Source of the DNA: Leifsonia sp. fls2-241-R2A-40a
GTDB taxonomy: Bacteria; Actinomycetota; Actinomycetes; Actinomycetales; Microbacteriaceae
NCBI RefSeq assembly: GCF_030209575.1
Contig: NZ_JARVRS010000001.1
Coordinates: forward strand, 372,001 to 436,000
Reading direction: 5' to 3'
Length of the DNA stretch: 64,000 nucleotides
Part shown: positions 27,771-36,383 of the stretch, piece after piece
Position numbering within the stretch: position 1 is the stretch's first letter
Layout of the letters: each line of letters begins with the position of its first letter
The notes under the pieces: model-generated
The model's input: the letters and a program-made list of their open reading frames with translations, nothing else
The model's database searches: none
Told to the model about the DNA's origin: nothing
Position numbers and translations under genes: made by a program

Positions 27771-28544
27771 TCAGTCCCCGACCTGCAGCGGGCCCTTGTG
27801 CAGCCGGTAGGGAGCTGCCTGGGCGACGGGTTTGACCACGATGAGGTCGAGGTCGACGTGCCGGGGAAGGCTCAGCGCGTGGACGATGGTCTCGGCGACG
27901 TCCTCCGCCGACAGCGGCTCCGGCACATCCTCGTACACCGCATCCCGTCTGGCCTGGTCGCCCCCGAACCGGACCAGCGAGAACTCCTCCGTCGCCACCA
28001 TCCCCGGAGCGACCTCGACCACGCGGATAGGCTCGCCGTTCAGTTCCAGCCGCAGCACCTCGGTGAGGGCGTGCTCGGCGAACTTCGCCGCGTTGTACCC
28101 GCCGCCGCCGGCGTACGCCGTCAGGCCCGCGATCGAGGTGAGGTTCAGGATGTCGGCGTGGCCGGTTTCGCGCGCGCCATGGCGGAGCAGCGGCAGCAGC
28201 GCCGAGATGACCCGCTTGGTGCCGAGGACGTTGATCTCGTACATCCAGGCCCAGTCGTCGATGCTCGACTTCTCGACCGAGTCCAGCCCCTTCGCCCCGC
28301 CCGCGTTGTTGACGAGGGCGTGGATGCCGCCGGTCGCCGCCAGGTGGTCGCGGAGCGCATCCACATCGTCCTGCTTCGTCAGGTCGGCCGCGAACACCTC
28401 GGCGCCGGTCTCCTCGGCGAGCGCGCGGAGCCGGTCCTCGCGCCGCGCGACGCCCACGACGTCCCAGCCTTCCGCTCGGAAGGCCCGCACCGTGGCCGCA
28501 CCGATTCCTGAACTCGCTCCTGTCACGACCACGCGTCTTTCCAT
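27771..28544 (-). CDS. Short-chain dehydrogenase/reductase
   Basis: Classical SDR of 257 residues, NAD(P)-dependent. TGASSGIGAATV near the N-terminus binds cofactor (ARRE after strand 2 suggests NADP), LVNNAGGAKG stabilises the core, and Ser in NLTSIAG with Tyr-x3-Lys in GYNAAK form the active site. YdfG/serine-dehydrogenase-like homologues act on 3-hydroxy acids, but the substrate here is open. ATG at 28544; a weak CAGAAT -10 lies six bases upstream. Divergent from metY. Confidence 0.93.
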   Translation of the reverse strand: MERRVVVTGASSGIGAATVRAFRAEGWDVVGVARREDRLRALAEETGAEVFAADLTKQDDVDALRDHLAATGGIHALVNNAGGAKGLDSVEKSSIDDWAWMYEINVLGTKRVISALLPLLRHGARETGHADILNLTSIAGLTAYAGGGGYNAAKFAEHALTEVLRLELNGEPIRVVEVAPGMVATEEFSLVRFGGDQARRDAVYEDVPEPLSAEDVAETIVHALSLPRHVDLDLIVVKPVAQAAPYRLHKGPLQVGD

Positions 28545-28603
28545 GACGTCATTCTGGCGGGATCGGACGAATTTGTGGCGGGTTACGGCGTGTTTCGGAT
28601 CCG

Positions 28604-28632
28604 TTGCCCACACGCTGCCACGCGAATAGCCT
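28604..28632 (+). promoter_or_regulatory. metY promoter
   Basis: TTGCCC (28604-28609) and TAGCCT (28627-28632) with exactly 17 nt between them, predicting transcription start near 28639 and a leader of about 55 nt. That leader is too short for a SAM riboswitch and none was seen. Confidence 0.55.
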
Positions 28633-28694
28633 GCTGGGGACGGCGGTGGCAGACCGCTCGCGACCCCTGACCTCACACCCGAAGGAGAGACGCC

Positions 28695-30017
28695 ATGACC
28701 GATGCCGCCGACTGGCAGTTCGAGACCAAGCAGATCCACTCAGGAGCTGCCCCGGACCCGGTGACCAACGCCCGGGCCACGCCGATCTACCAGACCACCT
28801 CGTACGTCTTCAACAACGCCCAGCACGCGAAGAACCTGTTCGCGCTGGCCGAGTTCGGGAACATCTACACCCGCATCCAGAACCCGACGCAGGCCGTCGT
28901 CGAGGAGCGCGTCGCCGCGCTCGAAGGCGGCACGGGCGCGCTGCTCGTCGCCTCCGGCCAGGCCGCCGAGACCTTCGCGGTGCTGAACATCGCCCAGGCC
29001 GGCGACCACATCGTCTCCTCCAGCTCGATCTACGGCGGCACGTACAACCTGTTCAAGTACACGCTGGCGAAGCTCGGCATCGAGACGACGTTCGTCGAGA
29101 ACCAGGACGACGCCGACGAGTGGCGTCGCGCGGTCCGCCCGAACACCAAGCTGTTCTTCGCGGAGACCATCGGCAACCCGAAGATCAACATCCTCGACAT
29201 CGCCCTCGTCGCCGACGTGGCGCACGAGGCGGGCGTCCCGCTGATCGTCGACAACACGATCGCCACCCCGTACCTGATCCGTCCGTTCGAGCACGGCGCC
29301 GACATCGTCGTGCACTCCGCGACGAAGTTCCTCGGCGGCCACGGCACGGTCATCGGCGGCATCATCGTCGACGGCGGCACGTACGAGTGGTCGAAGAACG
29401 TCGAGAAGTTCCCGGGCCTGACCGAGCCGGACCCGTCGTACCACGGCGCGAGCTACACGGCCGCGGTCGGCGACGGACTCGCCTACATCATCAAGGCGCG
29501 CGTCCAGCTGCTCCGCGACCTCGGCGCGGCCATCGCCCCGGCGAGCGCCTGGCAGCTCATCCAGGGCATCGAGACCCTCTCGCTGCGCGTCGAGCGCCAC
29601 ACGCAGAACGCGCAGGAGATCGCCGAGTTCCTGGAGGCGCACCCCGATGTCGCGACGGTGAACTACTCCGGCCTGCCGACGAGCCCGTGGTACGCGGCCG
29701 CCAACCGGTACGCCCCGAAGGGTGTCGGCGCCGTCCTGTCGTTCGAGCTCAAGGGCGGTGTGGATGCGGGCGCCGCCCTCGTCGACAACCTCTCGCTGTT
29801 CAGCCACCTGGCCAACATCGGCGACGTGCGCAGCCTGGTCATCCACCCGGCGTCCACCACCCACTCGCAGCTGACCCCGGAGCAGCAGCTCACCGCGGGT
29901 GTCACCCCGGGCCTGGTGCGCCTCTCGGTCGGCCTCGAGAACGTCGACGACCTGAAGGCCGACCTCACCGCAGGCCTGGCCGCCGCCCGCTCGGTCGTGG
30001 AGGCCGCCCGCGCCTAG
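28695..30017 (+). CDS. metY: O-acetylhomoserine sulfhydrylase
   Basis: PLP enzyme joining O-acetylhomoserine and sulfide to give homocysteine. Its 440 residues are typical of the Cys/Met metabolism family. Lys211 in HSATKFLGGHG carries PLP; FAETIGNPKINILDI and VDNTIATPYLIRPFEHGAD are MetY-type motifs. A GAAGGAGAG Shine-Dalgarno precedes the ATG. metX, the maker of its substrate, follows after a long palindromic terminator, so the two neighbours form a direct sulfhydrylation route to methionine but are separately transcribed. Confidence 0.97.
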   Translation: MTDAADWQFETKQIHSGAAPDPVTNARATPIYQTTSYVFNNAQHAKNLFALAEFGNIYTRIQNPTQAVVEERVAALEGGTGALLVASGQAAETFAVLNIAQAGDHIVSSSSIYGGTYNLFKYTLAKLGIETTFVENQDDADEWRRAVRPNTKLFFAETIGNPKINILDIALVADVAHEAGVPLIVDNTIATPYLIRPFEHGADIVVHSATKFLGGHGTVIGGIIVDGGTYEWSKNVEKFPGLTEPDPSYHGASYTAAVGDGLAYIIKARVQLLRDLGAAIAPASAWQLIQGIETLSLRVERHTQNAQEIAEFLEAHPDVATVNYSGLPTSPWYAAANRYAPKGVGAVLSFELKGGVDAGAALVDNLSLFSHLANIGDVRSLVIHPASTTHSQLTPEQQLTAGVTPGLVRLSVGLENVDDLKADLTAGLAAARSVVEAARA

Positions 30018-30030
30018 CCCTGGCCCGTAG

Positions 30031-30098
30031 CCGCCGAGCACAGGAAAAACGCCCGCCGAATGCGGATTCGGCGGGCGTTTTGCCTGTGCTCGGCGGCG
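30031..30098. terminator. Long palindromic terminator, family copy 1
   Basis: Thirty-two-base arms with a single mismatch and a 4-nt loop; A-tract on the left and T-tract on the right inside the stem. Outer arm begins GCCGCCGAGCACAGG. The same outer arm recurs at 34464-34523. Confidence 0.8.
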
Positions 30099-30147
30099 GG
30101 GCGTAACAGAGCGCAGGGGATGCGCGCGCTCGGGAAGAATAGACAGC

Positions 30148-31353
30148 ATGGAGTGGCAGACAACCGCCGACACGGCGCCGTCGAGTTTCATCACCGACGC
30201 CCAGGCGCGGACGCTGCTCGGCAAGCCGCCGGCGAGCGGCGCCTGGAAGGAGTCCGACGCACCGGGAGGCCGGCTCTTCGCGGGGATCGGCGCGTTCGGT
30301 TTCGAGAGCGGCGAGAGCCTCCCGTTCGTCCGGGTGGCGTACGAGACCTGGGGCGAGCTGTCCCCCGAGCGCGACAACGCGGTCCTCGTGCTCCACGCCC
30401 TGACCGGCGACTCGCACGCGATCGGCCCGGCGGGCCCCGGCCACCGCACTCCCGGCTGGTGGGAGGGCATCGTCGGCCCGGGGAAGGCGATCGACACCGA
30501 CCGCTGGTTCGTCGTGGCGCCCAACATGCTCGGCGGCTGCCAAGGGACCACCGGCCCCGCCTCCCTCGCCCCCGACGGGGCCGAGTGGGGCGCGCGCTTC
30601 CCGTTCACCACCATCCGCGACCAGGTGAACGCCCAGGCCGCCCTCGCCGACACCATCGGCATCGAGCGCTGGGCGGGCGTCGTCGGCGGTTCCATGGGCG
30701 GGATGCAGGCACTGGAGTGGGCGATCATGTTCCCGGACCGCGTCGAACGGCTCGCCGTGATCGCCGCTCCCCCGCACTCGACGGCCGACCAGATCGCCCT
30801 CAACTCGGTGCAGATCGAGGCCGTGCGCACCGACCCGCTGTTCCGCGGCGGCCAGTATTACGACGCGGGCGACGGCAACGGGCCGCATCGGGGTCTCGCG
30901 CTCGCCCGCCGCATGGCGCTGCTCAACTACCGGAGCCCGTCGGAGCTCAACGTGCGGTTCGAGCGCGCCTGGCAGAGCGAGATCAGCCCGCTGGGCGGAG
31001 GCGGGCGCTTCGCCGTCGAGTCGTACCTCGACTTCCACGGCAACAAGTTCACCCGCCGCTTCGACGCCAACAGCTACATCACACTGGTGGAGGCGATGAA
31101 CTCGCACGACGTCGGCCGTGGCCGCGGCGGACTCGCGGCAGCGCTGTCGCGGGTCAGCGCCCGGACCCTGGTGGTCGGCATCGACAGCGACCGCCTGTTC
31201 CCCGTCGAAGGACAAGAGCTCATCGCCTACCATGTTCCGCACACGCTGGACGGTAGAGTTCCAGTGGTGATCCGCTCGGACTTCGGCCACGACGGATTCC
31301 TGATCGAGGACGACGCCGTCAGCGCACAGCTGCGGCGACTGCTCGCCGACTGA
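30148..31353 (+). CDS. metX: Homoserine O-acetyltransferase
   Basis: Acetylates homoserine with acetyl-CoA, first committed step to methionine. Alpha/beta hydrolase fold of 401 residues: nucleophile Ser182 in GGSMGGMQALEW, Asp348 in GIDSDRLFP and His381 in FGHDGFLIE, in the spacing of known MetX. LHALTGDSHA is the oxyanion region. The ATG at 30148 is preceded by a weak AAGAAT -10 seven bases upstream. It sits between two palindromic terminators and just before a sensor-kinase operon. Confidence 0.96.
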   Translation: MEWQTTADTAPSSFITDAQARTLLGKPPASGAWKESDAPGGRLFAGIGAFGFESGESLPFVRVAYETWGELSPERDNAVLVLHALTGDSHAIGPAGPGHRTPGWWEGIVGPGKAIDTDRWFVVAPNMLGGCQGTTGPASLAPDGAEWGARFPFTTIRDQVNAQAALADTIGIERWAGVVGGSMGGMQALEWAIMFPDRVERLAVIAAPPHSTADQIALNSVQIEAVRTDPLFRGGQYYDAGDGNGPHRGLALARRMALLNYRSPSELNVRFERAWQSEISPLGGGGRFAVESYLDFHGNKFTRRFDANSYITLVEAMNSHDVGRGRGGLAAALSRVSARTLVVGIDSDRLFPVEGQELIAYHVPHTLDGRVPVVIRSDFGHDGFLIEDDAVSAQLRRLLAD

Positions 31354-31369
31354 CGAAAGGTGGAGTGGC

Positions 31370-32536
31370 ATGTCGCGCATCCAGAAGGAGCGTGATCGGC
31401 TGCTCGCCGCTACGGCCCGCACCGTCGGTCTGACGGCCACCGTCACGGCGTTCCTCTGCCTGAGCGTCCCGGGCTCGCTGCCGCTCCCGCTGTACCTGGC
31501 CTCCGTGGTGCTGATCGTGTGCCTCGGCTACGCGCAGTGGCAGCTCGCCGGCCTGCTCCGGCTCACGCTCTGGATGTGGGTCATCGTGGTCGCGGGCGTC
31601 GCGCTCATCCTCATCCACATGCTGCCCGGCACGGCCCTCGGACCGTCGGCGATCAGTGCCGTCGGCGTCATCGGCGCCGCATCCGTGGCGTGTGTCTGCG
31701 TGCTCGCGGTGACCACGCGCGCCCGCGTGATCCTGCTGGTCGCGTGGGCCGCCGCCACCGTCACCGCGCTCGGCGTGACGCTCGGGATGACCGGCTCGCG
31801 GATGATCGAGCCGCTCGTCTTCACCATGACCGGCTGGATCGCCCTCACCGCGACCGGGGTGTGGCTGTCCCGGACGGTCCCCCGCACTCTGAAGCGCATT
31901 TCGACGATGAGCCGCGCCTACCGCGTCGAGCGCCAGGCCAGCGAGACGGAGGCGCGCCGCCGGCAGAGCGCTCGACTGCTCCACGACACGGTCCTTGCGA
32001 CGCTGACGCTGCTCGCCCACTCCGGTGTCGGCGTCAGCCACGGAGCGCTGCGCGAGCAGGCGGCCGAGGATGCGGCCCTGCTGCGGCAGCTCCGCCTCGG
32101 CTTCACCCCGGACCCTGCACGGTCCGGCGACTACAAGCTGAAGCCCGTGGAGGAGTCCACCCTGGGCAACACCCTCGAATCGGTCAAGCAGCGCTTCCGC
32201 CGCATGGGGCTGGAGGTCAACTGGCACGGCGCCGGCCAGGTGCTGCTGCCGAGCGATGTGCTGGACGCCTTCCTGCTCGCCCTGGGCGAGTGCCTCGAGA
32301 ACGTCCGCCGTCACTCCGGCGTGAACGAGGCCCACGTCACGATCACCGACGATGAGGCGAACGTGCGGGCGATGGTGACGGATGCGGGGAAGGGCTTCGA
32401 CGTGGCGACGATCGACACCGGAAGGCTCGGGTTCACCGAGTCGATCGTGGCCAGACTCCGCGACGTCGGCGGCAACGCCCGCCTGTTCTCCTCGCCCGGC
32501 AGCGGGACGACCGTGGTGCTGGAGGTCCCGAAGTGA
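31370..32536 (+). CDS. NarL-family sensor histidine kinase
   Basis: Three hundred and eighty-eight residues. About six membrane helices fill residues 15-170 with almost no outside loops, suggesting that it senses the membrane or lipid-soluble signals. The dimerisation helix has RLLHDTVLATL, with His205 the phosphorylated residue, and the ATPase domain has the N-box LGECLENVRRHSG and G-box TDAGKGF. The ATG is 16 nt after metX with AAAGGTGG as Shine-Dalgarno. Overlaps the next gene by 4 nt (GTGA). Signals to the response regulator at 33785 by context. Confidence 0.93.
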   Translation: MSRIQKERDRLLAATARTVGLTATVTAFLCLSVPGSLPLPLYLASVVLIVCLGYAQWQLAGLLRLTLWMWVIVVAGVALILIHMLPGTALGPSAISAVGVIGAASVACVCVLAVTTRARVILLVAWAAATVTALGVTLGMTGSRMIEPLVFTMTGWIALTATGVWLSRTVPRTLKRISTMSRAYRVERQASETEARRRQSARLLHDTVLATLTLLAHSGVGVSHGALREQAAEDAALLRQLRLGFTPDPARSGDYKLKPVEESTLGNTLESVKQRFRRMGLEVNWHGAGQVLLPSDVLDAFLLALGECLENVRRHSGVNEAHVTITDDEANVRAMVTDAGKGFDVATIDTGRLGFTESIVARLRDVGGNARLFSSPGSGTTVVLEVPK

Positions 32537-33750
32537 GCCGTCTCGACGAGCGCACCGTCCCGCGCAGTCCGATGGCGCGGGGCGCCGTCGGCGACGAGCG
32601 GGATGCGCTGAGCCGCGCCCGCCTCGATCTCGGCTTCAACGTGGCCACGGTCGCGCTGATCGCCTTCCTGCTCATCCTGTTCGCCCTGAACGTGCCCGAG
32701 TACCCGGCGCTCGGGCTCAGCGTCGCGGCGTGGGTGCTGGTGGCCGTCACGCTGGTCGCGGCCCTCGTCCTGCGGTTCCGCCTCCCCGACGAGCTGCCGC
32801 TCTGGCTGTTCCTCGGAGCGCTCGCGATCTGGGCGGCCGCGGTCGTGCTCGACATCGCCGGCACCTGGCCGGTCGGGGGCGCCGACGTGCCGCTGACCGC
32901 CGCAGCCGCGGTCGGTCCGGCTCTGCTGCTGTGCGTCCCGGTGCGGCCCGCCCGCGACATCCTGCTGTCGGCCACAGTGCTGGGCGTCGTCCTCGGCGTC
33001 GTCGTGATCTGGCGCGCGCTGCCCGACCCGCAACTCCTGGGCCCCGGGCTCGTGACGGTCGCCATCGCCGTCGCCCCGCCGCTCGTGGGCATGCAGATCG
33101 TCCGGTCATTGCGCATCCTGGTCCAGCTGGAACTCGACCTCGTCCAGGTGCAGAGCACGGTGGTGTCGCCGGGGTACGCGATCGGGATGCTCGCCTCCGA
33201 GGAGCTCGCCCGGCTCGACCTCGCCGCCGAGCGCCTGCTCGACGGCGTCGCCACCGGACGCACGGCGCTCCCACTCGACGAGGACACGGCGGACGCGGCG
33301 GCCAGCATCGCGACCGAGCTGCGCCTGCACCTCATCCAGGGCCGCAAAGAGACCTGGCTCTATCACGCCGTCACCGAGTCGGCGCTGCTCGGGCCCTCGG
33401 TCACGCTGACCGACCCCGACGGACTCGCCGCCGGCCTCAAGCGCGATCAGCGCGACGGTCTGCTCACCGCTGTGTGGCTGCTGATCAGCGACCCCGTGCG
33501 CACCGGCGCCGGCCAGCCGCGCACGCTCACGCTCGATCTGACACGCCCGGTCGGCACGTACCCGCGGACCGCGAACCCCAACGCGACGATGTCGATCGTG
33601 ATCGCGACCAGCGGTGTGCCGCGAAACGGGGTAGACCCGGCGGCATGGCAAGCTATCCGTAAGGTAGGACGCTACGTCGAGTCGTTCTCAGGATCGACCC
33701 TGCGCATCGAGATCACCACGGTGAGCGACAAATCAGCCGAGCTGGGCTGA
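32533..33750 (+). CDS. Degenerate kinase-like membrane protein of the two-component operon
   Basis: Four hundred and five residues with five to six N-terminal membrane helices and a cytoplasmic half that parallels the preceding kinase in layout, but lacks a phospho-acceptor His motif and recognisable N- and G-boxes: where an N-box would be expected it reads GLLTAVWLLISDPVRTG. It may be a pseudokinase that heterodimerises with the true kinase or recruits the regulator (inference). GTG start overlaps the kinase stop (GTGA) and the response regulator follows 34 nt later. No family name recognised. Confidence 0.72.
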   Translation: MSRLDERTVPRSPMARGAVGDERDALSRARLDLGFNVATVALIAFLLILFALNVPEYPALGLSVAAWVLVAVTLVAALVLRFRLPDELPLWLFLGALAIWAAAVVLDIAGTWPVGGADVPLTAAAAVGPALLLCVPVRPARDILLSATVLGVVLGVVVIWRALPDPQLLGPGLVTVAIAVAPPLVGMQIVRSLRILVQLELDLVQVQSTVVSPGYAIGMLASEELARLDLAAERLLDGVATGRTALPLDEDTADAAASIATELRLHLIQGRKETWLYHAVTESALLGPSVTLTDPDGLAAGLKRDQRDGLLTAVWLLISDPVRTGAGQPRTLTLDLTRPVGTYPRTANPNATMSIVIATSGVPRNGVDPAAWQAIRKVGRYVESFSGSTLRIEITTVSDKSAELG

Positions 33751-33784
33751 AACCAGCCCGACCGGTACAGAGAGAGGCACCCCC

Positions 33785-34438
33785 ATGAGCGAGGAACCGC
33801 CGATTCGGATCGCGATCGTCGACGACCACAAGATGCTCCTCGGAGCACTGACCGAGTGGATCCGCAGCGCCGCTGACGACATCCGCATGGTCGCGGCCGT
33901 CGCCAGCTGGCCGGAACTGCTGACGCATCCCGAGTTCCCGGTCGACGTGGTCCTGCTCGACCTCGACCTCAAGGACAACATCCCGATCTCGCTGAAGCTG
34001 TCGACGCTGAAGACGACCGGTGTCGCGACGGTGCTGATGAGCACCTACTCCGAGCCGGCGGTCGTACGCGAGGCTCTCGCCGCGGGCGCCATGGGCTACC
34101 TCGTGAAGAGCGAGGATGCGGAGATGATCGTCGAGGCGATCCGCGCCGCCCGCAAGGGAGAGTCGTTCATCTCGGCCGAGCTCGACCTGGCGCTCAACGC
34201 CGGCGAGGCGGGCGGGGCGCCCAAGCTGAGCGCGCAGGAGCGTCGCGTCATGGCCCTGTACGGCGCGGGCGAGCCCGTGAAGGCGGTCGCCTTCCAGCTC
34301 GGCATCTCGGACGAGACCGCGAAGAGCTACCTCAAGCGCATCCGCGAGAAGTACCGCGTCGCCGGCTACGACGTCGGCACGAAGGTCGCGCTCCGCAAGC
34401 GCGCCATCCAGGACGGCATCCTCCTCCAGAACGACTGA
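33785..34438 (+). CDS. NarL/FixJ-type response regulator
   Basis: Two hundred and seventeen residues. The receiver domain has IVDDHKMLLGAL at the N-terminus, phospho-acceptor Asp59 in DVVLLDLDL and the conserved Lys in YLVKSEDA. The C-terminal LuxR-type helix-turn-helix reads LSAQERRVMALYGAGEPVKAVAFQL...TAKSYLKRIREKY. An AGAGAGG Shine-Dalgarno precedes the ATG. Third gene of the kinase/pseudokinase/regulator operon; its targets are not visible, though metX and the operon itself are near. A palindromic terminator follows. Confidence 0.95.
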   Translation: MSEEPPIRIAIVDDHKMLLGALTEWIRSAADDIRMVAAVASWPELLTHPEFPVDVVLLDLDLKDNIPISLKLSTLKTTGVATVLMSTYSEPAVVREALAAGAMGYLVKSEDAEMIVEAIRAARKGESFISAELDLALNAGEAGGAPKLSAQERRVMALYGAGEPVKAVAFQLGISDETAKSYLKRIREKYRVAGYDVGTKVALRKRAIQDGILLQND

Positions 34439-34463
34439 CCCCCTCGTCGGGCCGCCGAGGCCG

Positions 34464-34523
34464 CCGAGCACAGGAGAAACGCCCCGGATCCACATGGATT
34501 CGGGGCGTTTTTCCTGTGCTCGG
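34464..34523. terminator. Long palindromic terminator, family copy 2
   Basis: Twenty-eight-base arms paired throughout apart from two G-U pairs, 4-nt loop. Outer arm CCGAGCACAGGAGAAACGCC, nearly the same as copy 1 at 30031-30098. Lies between the convergent response regulator and MFS genes. Confidence 0.8.
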
Positions 34524-34534
34524 GGGCCAGGGGG

Positions 34535-35815
34535 TCAGTCTACGGAGACGGGCTCGGGGCGCTGGGCGTGCACCACGCCGGTGTCCACCCCGCGGCGGGC
34601 CCGGGAGCGGTCGATGCCGAACGAGATCAGCGCGAGCAGGATGCCGCCGATGGCCAGCAGACCGCCGACCACCACCGGCGACAGGTAACCGAGGCCCGCG
34701 GCGATCGTCAGCCCGCCGAAGAACGCCCCGGCCGCGTTCGCGATGTTCAGGGCCGAATGGTTGAGCGCCGCGGCGATCGACTGGCTGTCGTGCGCCACAT
34801 CCATCAACCGCGTCTGGATGGTCGGCGACAGCGCCGAGCAGGCGCCCGAGACGACGAACACCGACACCAGCAGTCCGACGAGGGTGGAGGCGGTCAGCCA
34901 CAGTGCCGCCAGTCCCACCAGCAGGATCGCGAAGAACAGCAGCATGCTGCGCGGGACGCTGTGGTCCGCCGCGCGGCCGCCGATGATGTTGCCGACGGTC
35001 ATGCCGAGCCCGGCGAGGATGAGGACGAGCGGCACGGCGCCCTCGGGGAGCCCGGTGATCGTGGTCGAGATCGGCGCGATGTACGTGTAGACGGCGAAGA
35101 ACCCGCCGAAGCCGACCGCACCGATCAGCAGGGCCAGCCACACCTGCAGCCGGGTGAACGCACGCAACTCGTTCTTGACCGTGGCCTTGGCGTCGCCCGA
35201 CTGCCAGGGCACCAGGAAGGCGACCGCGACGAAGGTGAGCGCGAAGATCGCAGCGACCACCAGGTAGGCGATGCGCCAGCCGTTGTGCTGCCCGATCCAG
35301 GTGATGGTCGGAACGCCGATGACGTTGGCGATCGTCAGACCGGAGAGCACGAACGCGACCCCGCGTCCCCGCTTCCCCGGGCCCATGAGGGATGCGGCGA
35401 CCAGCGACGCGATCCCGAAGTAGGCGCCGTGCGGCAGCGCCGAGACGAAGCGCGCGAGCATCACCAGCTGGAAGGTGGGCGCGACCGCGGACGCCACGGT
35501 GCCGACGGTGAAGGCGACGAGCAGCCACAGGAGCAGCTTCTTGCGCGGCCAGCGGGCGGCGAACGCCGCGATGGTCGGCGCGCCGACGACGACCCCGAGC
35601 GCGTAGGCCGAGATGATCCAGCCCGCCTGGGCGTTCGCATCGGTCGGCGAGGCCGCATAGACCTGCGGCAGCAGGTCGTGCGCGATGTTGGGCAGCAGAC
35701 CCATCGCGACGAACTCGGTCGATCCGATGCCGAAGCCGCCGAGGGCGAGCGCAAGCAGGGCAAGACGGATACGGGCCGACGACATCTTCGCCGGCCCGTC
35801 GATAAGCGGGGTCAC
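34535..35815 (-). CDS. MFS transporter (DHA1, arabinose-efflux-like)
   Basis: Twelve-helix major facilitator of 426 residues. The start of the fold, LALLALALGGFGIGSTEFVAMGLLPNIA, is the hallmark of the DHA1 group around YdhP/AraJ/NepI exporters. Motif A-like ALGVVVGAP lies in helix 2. The GTG at 35815 is six bases after a TAGGCT -10, which supports a leaderless start there; an ATG ten codons in is the alternative. The -10 overlaps the stop codon of the upstream small membrane gene. Substrate unknown. Confidence 0.9.
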   Translation of the reverse strand: MTPLIDGPAKMSSARIRLALLALALGGFGIGSTEFVAMGLLPNIAHDLLPQVYAASPTDANAQAGWIISAYALGVVVGAPTIAAFAARWPRKKLLLWLLVAFTVGTVASAVAPTFQLVMLARFVSALPHGAYFGIASLVAASLMGPGKRGRGVAFVLSGLTIANVIGVPTITWIGQHNGWRIAYLVVAAIFALTFVAVAFLVPWQSGDAKATVKNELRAFTRLQVWLALLIGAVGFGGFFAVYTYIAPISTTITGLPEGAVPLVLILAGLGMTVGNIIGGRAADHSVPRSMLLFFAILLVGLAALWLTASTLVGLLVSVFVVSGACSALSPTIQTRLMDVAHDSQSIAAALNHSALNIANAAGAFFGGLTIAAGLGYLSPVVVGGLLAIGGILLALISFGIDRSRARRGVDTGVVHAQRPEPVSVD

Positions 35816-35824
35816 CCGCCCAGC

Positions 35825-36058
35825 CTATATCGAATCGTTTCGACTCGCGGCAGCGGCGGTCTGTTCCTCGAAGAACTCGGCGACATCCACGTCCCGTGTC
35901 TCCTCGGGCCGGGTGGTCCCGGTGCGGACAGCGCCGACGATGGCGACGATCACGCAGCCGAGCAGCACACCGGCCACCAGTACGGCGACGACGATGAGGA
36001 AGGGCCCGAACGCGACGAACAGACCGAACAGGAGGCTGATGAGCGTGTAGAGGTCCAC
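35825..36058 (-). CDS. Small membrane protein
   Basis: Seventy-seven residues with two hydrophobic helices (about 5-20 and 20-42, VVAVLVAGVLLGCVIVAIVG) and an acidic C-terminal tail (DVDVAEFFEEQ). No family recognised. The GTG start is 1 nt after the stop of the thiamine-binding-type gene, so they form an operon. Could assist the neighbouring transporters, but nothing in the sequence shows this. Confidence 0.7.
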   Translation of the reverse strand: MDLYTLISLLFGLFVAFGPFLIVVAVLVAGVLLGCVIVAIVGAVRTGTTRPEETRDVDVAEFFEEQTAAAASRNDSI

Positions 36059-36059
36059 G

Positions 36060-36368
36060 TCAGTCGCCCTGTTCCAGCGCGGCCTCGAGCCGCTGCACCT
36101 TGCCGTCGAGCTCGCCCGAGTACCCCGGGCGGATGTCCGCCTTCAGGACCAGCGACACGCGCGTCCCGAACCGGCCGACCGCTTCGGTGGCGCGGCGGAC
36201 GACGTCGAAGACCTCATCCCACTCCCCCTCGATGGTCGTGAACATCGCGTCGGTGTGGTTCGGGAGCCCCGACTCGCGCACTACGCGCACCGCCGCCGCG
36301 ACCGCATCGTGCACGGATGCGTCGGCTCCCTCGCCGCCGCTCGGTGCTACGGAGAATGCCACCAGCAT
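36060..36368 (-). CDS. MTH1187/YkoF-type thiamine-binding protein
   Basis: One hundred and two residues. It opens with MLVAFSVAPSG, contains ESGLPNHTDAMFTTIEGEWDEV and ends with VLKADIRPGYSGELDGKVQRLE, the DUF77/thiamine_BP pattern. Relatives form tetramers and bind thiamine or its pyrimidine part. Cytosolic. ATG at 36368 follows AAGGAGGAAGAC. It comes 15 nt after the GT87 gene on the same strand. A role in thiamine handling is inferred from the family only. Confidence 0.85.
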   Translation of the reverse strand: MLVAFSVAPSGGEGADASVHDAVAAAVRVVRESGLPNHTDAMFTTIEGEWDEVFDVVRRATEAVGRFGTRVSLVLKADIRPGYSGELDGKVQRLEAALEQGD

Positions 36369-36383
36369 GTCTTCCTCCTTCTC

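Noticed and set aside
28639-28694. SAM riboswitch before metY
   Set aside because: The predicted leader is only about 55 nt and shows no SAM-motif pairing.
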